Source: Phoenicibacter sp963592435 (GTDB lineage Bacteria; Actinomycetota; Coriobacteriia; Coriobacteriales; Eggerthellaceae). Taken from it: DNA of 64,000 nucleotides. Positions 52,604-59,329 of the stretch are shown piece after piece. The notes below the pieces were generated by a model that worked only from the letters and a program-made list of their open reading frames with translations, did not search any database and was not told where the DNA came from. The translations under genes and the position numbers were made by a program. The first letter of the stretch is position 1. Each line of letters starts with the position of its first letter. Location: NCBI GenBank assembly GCA_963592435.1, contig CAVAWT010000001.1:62001-126000 (forward strand). Reading direction: 5' to 3'.

Positions 52604-53224
52604 TTATTCATCTTTCTTTTCGCCATGATGAGTCAACACTTCATCGATAAGACCATATTTTTTTGCGTCTTCGGCATCAATCCAATTGTCGCGTTCTGTG
52701 TCTTTTGAAATTGTCTCAATGCTCTGACCTGTCGCATCCGCCAAAATTTTGTTCAAACGATTGCGAGTTTTTTTCAACTGTTCAGCGATGATTGCCAAGT
52801 CAGTTTCTTGCGTTCCGCTCTGTGCTCCTCCCATTGGCTGATGAATCAAAACTTCTGAATTTGGAAGAGCATATCTCTTCCCCTTTTCTCCGCCAGCCAA
52901 AAGAACGGATGCCATTGATGCACAAAGACCGATGCAGATCGTCGACACGTCACATTTAATAAAATTCATTGTGTCTAAAATTGCTAAGCCTGCAGTGACC
53001 GATCCGCCAGGCGAATTTATGTATAAAGAAATGTCTTTGTCTGGGTCTTCACTTTCAAGATGCAGGAGCTGTGCCACAACAGAGTTAGCAACTGCGTCAT
53101 CTATTGCCTCACCTAAAAAAATAATTCTGTCATTTAAAAGGCGTGAATAGATGTCATATGATCTCTCGCCTCTCGGGGATTGCTCGATGACATATGGAAT
53201 TAAAGCAGATTTCACGTTATTCAT
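52604..53224 (-). CDS. clpP: ATP-dependent Clp protease proteolytic subunit ClpP
   Basis: Serine protease chamber of the Clp complexes. The 206-residue protein has Ser103 in CASMAS, His128 in IHQPMGG and the Asp in ERDNWIDAEDA near 175-185. The N-terminal propeptide-like region IPYVIEQSPRGERSYDIYSRLL is standard. It overlaps tig by 8 bases. Operon order tig-clpP-clpX-valS. Confidence 0.97.
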   Translation of the reverse strand: MNNVKSALIPYVIEQSPRGERSYDIYSRLLNDRIIFLGEAIDDAVANSVVAQLLHLESEDPDKDISLYINSPGGSVTAGLAILDTMNFIKCDVSTICIGLCASMASVLLAGGEKGKRYALPNSEVLIHQPMGGAQSGTQETDLAIIAEQLKKTRNRLNKILADATGQSIETISKDTERDNWIDAEDAKKYGLIDEVLTHHGEKKDE

Positions 53225-54410
53225 CCTTGCCCTCTTCCTTTTCTACATCTTCTTTTTTAGCCTTGCTTTTCGTTGCCGTTTTCTTTGTTGACTTCTTCGC
53301 AGTTGTCTTTTTCTTAGGCTCTTCTTCCTCAGAGTCAGCTTCCTTGTCTTCATTTAGGTAATCGAATTGATGGGCTGCCTTCTCTTCGTCAAAAGTGAAT
53401 TTTGCACTCTCAACTGCATTTTCAACAGCTTTTGTTCTTTCAATTGCCTCACGAAGGCGCCAAAGTCTTCCAGTCTTTCCCCAAAGCTCCTTCATCATCT
53501 CAGTGTCAGTCATTCCAGCTTTTGCAAATTCAGCGTCAATCTCAGCATCTGTTGCTTCAAGATTGAAGTGCTTAACCCACGAATCAAGAGCAATCCTTGT
53601 TTTGGCTTCATCAAAAGCTTGTTTTTTAACATCCTTATAGAAATCATCAGCACTTATGCCTCGAGCCGTCAGGTATTGATCAAGTGTTGCGCCAGATTGT
53701 TGAAGATTGGTATACATCTCATTCAATAAAACGTTATTCACGAAATCGACCATTTCATCAGTCGGATCAGATTTCACTCTTTCTCTCAATTTAAGAGAAA
53801 CAACATCCTCTTTAATTCGTGGCAAATTCGCTTCTTTTTGGTTTTGGACATATTCTTTTATTGCATCTTCAAGCTCAGAAACTGTGTCAAAGCTCAGCTT
53901 TTCTTTAACAATTTCATCTGTTAGCTCATCATCTTCCTTAAGCTTTGCAATTGACTTATACATATCAATTTGTTGCTTCATATCATCTTCGCTTGCCTCA
54001 GTTGGAGGAAGGAAAGCCTCAACTGGATCATAAGATTCGAGCTCAACGACTGGAGACACTTCCAGCTCGAATTCAATGTGATAGGGCTTTTTGTCTTCAA
54101 TCAACGCTTCGTTTTCTTTGTCTTCATAATTTGGGCTTCCAACAGGACGAAGCGACTCCTCTTCAACAAGGAGGTTAAACGCATCATTAATCACGTTCTC
54201 TGTTGCTTGCATGTAAATGTCTTCTTTGCCAAACGCGTTATTTATAACAGGTCGCGGTGCTTTTCCTGGACGAAAACCCGGGAATTTATATTTGTTTGCG
54301 TATTCTTTGTAGATGAGATTTAACGCTTTTGAAACACTTTCTGCGTCAACTTCCGTCTCAACTTTGACGCGTGTGTCATTTACTTTTTCTACTTTTGTTT
54401 TTAATTCCAT
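53217..54410 (-). CDS. tig: trigger factor without PPIase domain
   Basis: Ribosome-bound chaperone. The N-terminal ribosome-binding domain is intact (GFRPGKAP at 45-52) to about residue 125. From there, the chain goes through a short linker (PPTEASEDDMKQQIDMYKSI) straight to the C-terminal chaperone domain (FDTVSELEDAIKEYVQNQKE). The FKBP-type peptidyl-prolyl isomerase domain of about 90 residues that normally lies between is missing; no stop or frameshift is seen, so this looks like a natural architecture. The 397 residues are kept up by a Lys-rich tail (about 365-397). GAGGAG is 12 bases before the ATG. Confidence 0.93.
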   Translation of the reverse strand: MELKTKVEKVNDTRVKVETEVDAESVSKALNLIYKEYANKYKFPGFRPGKAPRPVINNAFGKEDIYMQATENVINDAFNLLVEEESLRPVGSPNYEDKENEALIEDKKPYHIEFELEVSPVVELESYDPVEAFLPPTEASEDDMKQQIDMYKSIAKLKEDDELTDEIVKEKLSFDTVSELEDAIKEYVQNQKEANLPRIKEDVVSLKLRERVKSDPTDEMVDFVNNVLLNEMYTNLQQSGATLDQYLTARGISADDFYKDVKKQAFDEAKTRIALDSWVKHFNLEATDAEIDAEFAKAGMTDTEMMKELWGKTGRLWRLREAIERTKAVENAVESAKFTFDEEKAAHQFDYLNEDKEADSEEEEPKKKTTAKKSTKKTATKSKAKKEDVEKEEGKDE

Positions 54411-54449
54411 TCTAAAAGTGACTCCTCGAATCTAAATTTACAAGTCATG

Positions 54450-54497
54450 ATATGTTAACATATTTTTAGTTGAGAGACGCTCATGGCAATCTCTCAA
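54450..54497. promoter_or_regulatory. two palindromes in the tig / tRNA-Leu divergent region
   Basis: ATATGTTAACATAT at 54450-54463 is a perfect 14-base palindrome. TTGAGAGA (54470-54477) and TCTCTCAA (54490-54497) form a perfect 8-bp inverted repeat with a 12-base spacer. Both lie between the tig start (54410) and the tRNA gene (54519). Promoter hexamers are not clear. They could be operators for tig-clpPX or elements of the tRNA promoter. Confidence 0.4.
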
Positions 54498-54518
54498 GCG
54501 ACACTTTGTTTTTAAAAT

Positions 54519-54604
54519 GCGGGCGTGGCGGAATTGGCAGACGCGCCAGATTTAGGTTCTGGTGGGCAAAACCCGTGAAGGTTCAAGTCCTTTCGCCCGC
54601 ACCA
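54519..54604 (+). tRNA. tRNA-Leu (anticodon UAG)
   Basis: The acceptor arms GCGGGCG (54519-54525) and CGCCCGC (54594-54600) pair fully; A54601 is the discriminator and CCA (54602-54604) is encoded. The anticodon stem CCAGA/TCTGG (54546-54550 and 54558-54562) holds the loop TTTAGGT, giving anticodon TAG, which reads CUA and other CUN codons. A long variable arm (class II) is present, as for leucine. The T-arm has GTTCAAGTC. Confidence 0.97.
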
Positions 54605-54645
54605 AAGTTTGATTACTAACTTCTAGCATAGGGAAAGGTTCAAAG

Positions 54646-55947
54646 ATGACTGAAACGTCAGAGAAAACAGTTGCAAAAAAGAATGTTTGGCAAAAATGGA
54701 TGGACATCCCTTTAGTCCTCAGGATAATCTGCGGAATTGTTATCGGTGTGATCCTAGCACTAACAGTCCCTCAGGCTGGTGATTCTCTCGCCGTCGTTAG
54801 TGACACAATTGCACTGTTGGGAAAGCTTTTCACAACAGCACTCAAGGCAATTGCACCTATCCTTGTCTTTTTCTTAGTTACCTCATCAATAATGAATGCA
54901 AAAACTGCAGGAAACTTAAAGACTGTCATCATCCTCTATTTGGTTGCAACAACTCTATCAGCAGTCGCTGCTGTCATCGCTTGCCACTTGTTTCCACTAA
55001 CACTTGTTTGGCCTAGCACAGTTGAAGTCGAACAAACAAGTCCTGGCAGTGTCGGAGAAGTCTTTTCGAATGTCATTATCGGCATGGTCTCAAACCCAGT
55101 TGAGGCACTTGCAGAAGGAAGCTTCCTTGCAATTCTTTTCTGGGCGGCAATCATTGGTGTCGCTCTTCGTCACGCAAAAGACCCAACACGAGCTTTCATG
55201 GAAGACATGGCTCATGCAACAACAACAGCTGTTCGTTGGGTGATCAATCTTGCGCCTTTTGGAATTTTGGGTCTTGTTTATTCATCTGTTACAGAAGCAG
55301 GCCTTGAAATTTTCACTTCATACGGCAAAGTTGTTCTTTTGCTTGTCGGTTGCATGTTGGTAATGACTTTAATAGTCAACCCAATAATCGTTTTTGTGTG
55401 CATTCGTAAAAACCCATACCCACTTTTGTGGAGGACGATCAAGGAATCATACATAACAGCATTCTTCACTCGCTCAAGTGCTGCAAACATTCCTATGAAC
55501 TTAGCGCTTTGCGAAAAGTTGGGCTTAGATGAAGAATCTTACTCAGTTTCGATACCTCTTGGAGCGACGATCAACATGGGCGGTGCTGCGATTACAATTT
55601 CTGTTATGGCGATGTGTGCTGCAAACACTCTCGGAATCCAAGTTGACATTGCTCAAGCAATCATCCTGTGTTTAATCGGTGCTCTTGGTGCTTGCGGAGC
55701 TTCAGGTGTTGCTGGAGGATCGTTGCTTTTGATTCCGCTTGCATGTTCACTTTTTGGAATTGGAAACGATGTTGCGATGAACGTTGTTGCAATTGGATTT
55801 ATCATCGGCGTCATCCAAGACTCGTTTGAGACTGCACAGAACTCCTCGACAGACGTTTTGTTCACTGCCACCGCAGATTATATGCAACAACTAAAAGAAG
55901 GCAAAGAAATTCATCCAGGAGTCGATGCAAAACCTGCAAGTGCATAA
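54646..55947 (+). CDS. sstT: serine/threonine:Na+ symporter SstT
   Basis: Sodium-coupled uptake of serine and threonine, in the dicarboxylate/amino acid:cation symporter family. The 433-residue protein has eight helices and two re-entrant loops. The TRSSAANIPMNLALCEKLGL motif and GASGVAGGSLLLIPLACSLF match SstT rather than GltP or DctA. AAAGG lies before the ATG, 42 bases after the tRNA gene. Ends in a clear terminator. The remaining DAACS substrates (aspartate, glutamate) are less likely. Confidence 0.92.
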   Translation: MTETSEKTVAKKNVWQKWMDIPLVLRIICGIVIGVILALTVPQAGDSLAVVSDTIALLGKLFTTALKAIAPILVFFLVTSSIMNAKTAGNLKTVIILYLVATTLSAVAAVIACHLFPLTLVWPSTVEVEQTSPGSVGEVFSNVIIGMVSNPVEALAEGSFLAILFWAAIIGVALRHAKDPTRAFMEDMAHATTTAVRWVINLAPFGILGLVYSSVTEAGLEIFTSYGKVVLLLVGCMLVMTLIVNPIIVFVCIRKNPYPLLWRTIKESYITAFFTRSSAANIPMNLALCEKLGLDEESYSVSIPLGATINMGGAAITISVMAMCAANTLGIQVDIAQAIILCLIGALGACGASGVAGGSLLLIPLACSLFGIGNDVAMNVVAIGFIIGVIQDSFETAQNSSTDVLFTATADYMQQLKEGKEIHPGVDAKPASA

Positions 55948-55989
55948 ACTGCAAAACGTCGTTAAAGACAAAGTTTATGTCATCAATTT

Positions 55990-56023
55990 AAATGCTCTGC
56001 TTTAAAAAAGTAGGGCATTTTTT
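55990..56023 (+). terminator. Rho-independent terminator of sstT
   Basis: Arms AAATGCTCTGCTT (55990-56002) and AAGTAGGGCATTT (56008-56020) pair over 13 bases in RNA with two G-U wobbles, followed by TTT. It overlaps by two bases the end of the convergent gene. Confidence 0.85.
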
Positions 56024-56579
56024 ATAGCTCTTTTGTTATCCAGTCCTTTTTAATGCACCATAGAGCTGCTGAGATGTTTTTAACGTCGGACGTCCCGTTT
56101 AAAATTGACTCATGGTTGTCAAAAAGATGTGACCAGCTCTTGATGATCTTTTGTTTTAATAAAGGATAAAACTGAGTTGACATGACTTTAAATTCATCAA
56201 CCCCATTTGCTTGCAATTCATTTTCAAACCGAGCAACCTCCTCGACATCTTTACTGAGATATTTAAATTGCAAAATCTTCGTCCAATCCTTGTAATCGAA
56301 AAAAACTGCCTCATCATCTGGAACTTCCACTTCAAAAACGTGACCTGAACCTGATGTGTCCAAGTTAACGATGTTGGCTTGAGCCCAATAAGGAAACTCT
56401 GAACCCTCAGGTCTCTGAGTGATTTTTTGAGCTTCGCCAACAAACCAAGAATAGATTGTCATAAAAACATTTGCGCTTTCTGCATATTTACTTAAAACAT
56501 ATTCTTTTTTACAAAAAACAATTGAATCTTCTTGTAGTTTGTTCCACACTATGTCAGTTTGATTTAAATAAAGCTTCAT
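56022..56579 (-). CDS. DUF3841 family protein
   Basis: A 185-residue soluble protein that I place in DUF3841 from its layout: an N-terminal MKLYLNQTDIVWNKLQEDS, a YSWFVGEAQ segment, PYWAQANIVN, then VPDDEAVFFDYKDWTKILQFKYL. The family has no known function. It is the last gene of ileS-lspA-rluD-coaC-coaB, 7 bases after coaB. No membrane segment, no metal motif. Confidence 0.65.
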   Translation of the reverse strand: MKLYLNQTDIVWNKLQEDSIVFCKKEYVLSKYAESANVFMTIYSWFVGEAQKITQRPEGSEFPYWAQANIVNLDTSGSGHVFEVEVPDDEAVFFDYKDWTKILQFKYLSKDVEEVARFENELQANGVDEFKVMSTQFYPLLKQKIIKSWSHLFDNHESILNGTSDVKNISAALWCIKKDWITKEL

Positions 56580-56586
56580 ATTTTTC

Positions 56587-57258
56587 TCATTTCTGTCGAC
56601 ATTGCTCTTGGCTGCAAATTTCGACTATATGCTCAGCCAACTCATCTTTCGTAACTGACTGAAAATGAAGTAGCTCACCACTCTTAAAAATGATGTGAGC
56701 ACTAGTTTCTTTCTTACCAAAAACTTTTCCATCGCTAACATCATTTGCAACAATTATGTCACAACCCTTGTTCTCAATTTTTTTCTTTGCATTTTCAATC
56801 AAATTATTCGTCTCTGCACAAAAACCGATAACAAGCTGGTCTTTTCTTTTTTTAGAAGCAAGAGTTTTCAATATGTCAGGATTTTTGACTAATTCAATTT
56901 TTTCTAAAGCCTGATCTGACGTTCCTTTTTTGAGCTTTTCTGAAAATTGAGTTTTTGGTCGATAGTCACTAACAGCTGCAGCACAGATAAGAATGTCTGC
57001 CTCACAAAACGACTTTTCGCAACTATTAAGCATATCTAGAGCTGACATGACGTTTTCAACGTGAGTTAGCTTAGGGTAACTTACGTTGACAGGACCAGAA
57101 ACAACAGTAACATCAGCACCGGCATTTAAAAAAGCTTTAGCAATCGCACAGCCCATTTTCCCAGATGAAAAATTTGAAATGAACCTGACAGGATCGATTT
57201 TTTCTATTGTTGGACCAGAAGTTATTAAAACTTTTTTATTTTCTAAAGTTGAACCCAT
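56587..57258 (-). CDS. coaB: phosphopantothenate-cysteine ligase (stand-alone CoaB)
   Basis: Joins cysteine to 4'-phosphopantothenate in coenzyme A synthesis. In most bacteria this is the C-terminal half of a fused CoaBC. Here it is a 223-residue separate protein: ITSGPTIEKIDPVRFI near 13-28, SNFSSGKMG near 29-37, ILICAAAVSDYRP near 87-99 and CDIIVANDVSDG. Separate CoaB proteins are known in streptococci and enterococci. It begins 3 bases after coaC ends. Confidence 0.92.
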   Translation of the reverse strand: MGSTLENKKVLITSGPTIEKIDPVRFISNFSSGKMGCAIAKAFLNAGADVTVVSGPVNVSYPKLTHVENVMSALDMLNSCEKSFCEADILICAAAVSDYRPKTQFSEKLKKGTSDQALEKIELVKNPDILKTLASKKRKDQLVIGFCAETNNLIENAKKKIENKGCDIIVANDVSDGKVFGKKETSAHIIFKSGELLHFQSVTKDELAEHIVEICSQEQCRQK

Positions 57259-57261
57259 CGA

Positions 57262-57798
57262 TTAAAGCAATTTTAAACACGCATTAACTATGTCATCAAC
57301 GGGTGCAAGCGCCCCTTTACCTGTGCCTCCACAAGCAAGATTGCCTTGGACGGGCTCGATGATTTCAACGCCTCTTGACTTTAATGTCCCTAAATTTGCT
57401 TGAGTTGCTTCATTTTCAAACATTGCTTCATTCATAGCAGGAGCAACGGCAATGGGGCATTTTGCTGCCAAAAAAGAAGCAGTCAAAACATTGTCAGCAA
57501 TTCCATTTGCAATTTTTGCTATTGTGTTTGCACTTGCTGGTACAATCAAGAAAAGATCTACGTTTTGAGAAAAAGTGATGTGCGGATTTGGAGAAAGCTC
57601 ATCAGCCGTAAAAGAAGTGACAACGTGGTTTTGTGTGAGGCTTCGCCAAACGATCTCGCCTATAAACTCAAGGGATGCAGGCGTTGCAACGACGGACACA
57701 TCGATTCCCTCATGAACAAATCTTCTGACGATTTCACACGTTTTATAAATTGATATGGAGGCTGTGACACCTACTAAAATTTTTTTCTTTTCTGCCAT
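57262..57798 (-). CDS. coaC: phosphopantothenoylcysteine decarboxylase (stand-alone CoaC)
   Basis: FMN enzyme that decarboxylates phosphopantothenoylcysteine to phosphopantetheine. The 178-residue protein has the flavoprotein start ILVGVTASISIYKT, the catalytic His in NPHITFS near 72-78, PAMNEAMFENEA near 119-130 and the catalytic Cys in NLACGGTGKGA near 153-163. With coaB it forms the two halves of a normally fused enzyme. Twenty-eight bases separate it from rluD upstream. Confidence 0.92.
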   Translation of the reverse strand: MAEKKKILVGVTASISIYKTCEIVRRFVHEGIDVSVVATPASLEFIGEIVWRSLTQNHVVTSFTADELSPNPHITFSQNVDLFLIVPASANTIAKIANGIADNVLTASFLAAKCPIAVAPAMNEAMFENEATQANLGTLKSRGVEIIEPVQGNLACGGTGKGALAPVDDIVNACLKLL

Positions 57799-57826
57799 GA
57801 TTTGCTAGAACAACCCTTCATATTTC

Positions 57827-58816
57827 TTACAATTTTAAAGTTTCTTCTAAAACTCTGCCATCAAGAAGAACAAGCGCGTTGTGTAAATCTTTTGGCAAAG
57901 AGTCTTCAAATTGTAACAACTCGCCTGTAATGGGATGATTAAACTTCAACTTAGCAGAATGGAGAAACTGCCTTGTCAGTCCTAAATTTGAGCTCTTAGC
58001 TTTTGGCGAATAGGACGCGTATAGCGGATCTCCAACAACTGGGTGCTTTATGAATTGCATGTGAACACGAATTTGATGTGTTCTGCCTGTTAACAACTTG
58101 CACTCAAGAAGAGTGTAGCCTGAATCGTTGTTTGTTGAAGAAAAAGTCTTTAGCTTCTCGGCTGTTGTCACAGCTTCTTTTTCTCCTGCACCATTGCCAA
58201 CTACCATTTTCGTTCTGTGTGTCGTGTGCCTTCGAATTGGAGCGTCAATTTTTATCGTGTCCTCGTGCATTATGCCATGAACTAAAGCGATATATCTTCT
58301 ATCTACTTCTCGATTCTTAATTTGCTCAATAAGAGCGTTTCCTGCTTCATTTGTTTTTGCACAAATCATTAGCCCAGTCGTAAAAGCGTCAAGCCTGTGA
58401 ACAATGCCAGGCCTCGTTTCATTTCCTTGACACACACAAAGCCCATCTTCTCCATATCTTTCAATCAGCGCATGCATGAGCGTCCGTTTTTGCTTTTCGT
58501 TTGATGGGTGAGTTAAGAGGTCTGCTTGTTTGGAGATGACAAGTAAATGTTCGTCTTCAAAACGTATGTCAAGAGGGATCGAGAGTGTGTCTTCTTCATT
58601 TTGTTGAACATGTTTAACAAAAGTAATTATGTCATTTTCTTTTAAGCAATAATTCTTTTTGACGGGCGAGTCATTGACGAGCACTTCCTTGTTAGTTATT
58701 GCTTTTGATGAAGCGTTTCGGCTTTCAAACTTGTTCTCATTAAACAGAAAAACATCCAAACGCTGACCTGCAAAAAGTTCATCAACGACAATCCTATCTT
58801 CACTTAGTGTTACCAC
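57827..58816 (-). CDS. RluD-family pseudouridine synthase
   Basis: Converts uridine to pseudouridine in 23S rRNA or tRNA. The 329-residue protein has an N-terminal S4 domain (RLDVFLFNENKFESRNASSK), the catalytic-Asp motif HRLDAFTTGLMI near 137-148 and RTHQIRVHMQFIKHPVVGD near 238. The neighbour lspA is the usual one for rluD. The exact target uridines cannot be told. Confidence 0.92.
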   Translation of the reverse strand: MVTLSEDRIVVDELFAGQRLDVFLFNENKFESRNASSKAITNKEVLVNDSPVKKNYCLKENDIITFVKHVQQNEEDTLSIPLDIRFEDEHLLVISKQADLLTHPSNEKQKRTLMHALIERYGEDGLCVCQGNETRPGIVHRLDAFTTGLMICAKTNEAGNALIEQIKNREVDRRYIALVHGIMHEDTIKIDAPIRRHTTHRTKMVVGNGAGEKEAVTTAEKLKTFSSTNNDSGYTLLECKLLTGRTHQIRVHMQFIKHPVVGDPLYASYSPKAKSSNLGLTRQFLHSAKLKFNHPITGELLQFEDSLPKDLHNALVLLDGRVLEETLKL

Positions 58817-58829
58817 AAATAAACATAAC

Positions 58830-59315
58830 CTATCTGCGATTAAGAATCAGCATGTTGATAACAAGTGTTATGACACCGATCGTTATTGCACAATCAGCAA
58901 TGTTGAAAACAGGATAGTCGATGAAAGTCACTTGGATCATGTCGATGACGTAGCCATTCAAAAAGCGATCGAGCGCGTTGCCAAGTCCACCAGAGAACAA
59001 AAGCGCGCAAGCGATGATGGTCGGTGTGTTTGTTGTGCTCGAATTAAAGAACAAAAAACATACTATGAAAATGCAAACGATGAGAGCAATAACAACAAAA
59101 AGGTTCGTCCAATCACCAAACATTCCCCATGCAGCTCCAGTGTTGTGAACAAGTGTTAGTTGCAACGCACCTGGTATCAAAACTGCAATAACTTCTCCGA
59201 CCTCATGAGTTGCAGCAAATTGCTTCGTCAACTGATCAAGCATCATGACAACAACAACGAGTCCAATGAAAAGTGCAAGTTTAACAGCTTTAACAGATTT
59301 TTGATTTTGAGTCAC
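58830..59315 (-). CDS. lspA: lipoprotein signal peptidase (signal peptidase II)
   Basis: Aspartyl membrane protease cleaving the signal peptide of lipoproteins such as the one at 13099. About 161 residues from a GTG start at 59315, favoured because GAAGGG lies 9 bases upstream; the longer frame begins with a TTG inside ileS. Four helices; DQLTKQF in the first helix, HNTGAAWG near 62-69, and the two catalytic Asp in GGLGNALDRF and FNIADCAI. Directly follows ileS. Confidence 0.94.
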   Translation of the reverse strand: MTQNQKSVKAVKLALFIGLVVVVMMLDQLTKQFAATHEVGEVIAVLIPGALQLTLVHNTGAAWGMFGDWTNLFVVIALIVCIFIVCFLFFNSSTTNTPTIIACALLFSGGLGNALDRFLNGYVIDMIQVTFIDYPVFNIADCAITIGVITLVINMLILNRR

Positions 59316-59329
59316 TTTAATGAGCCCTT

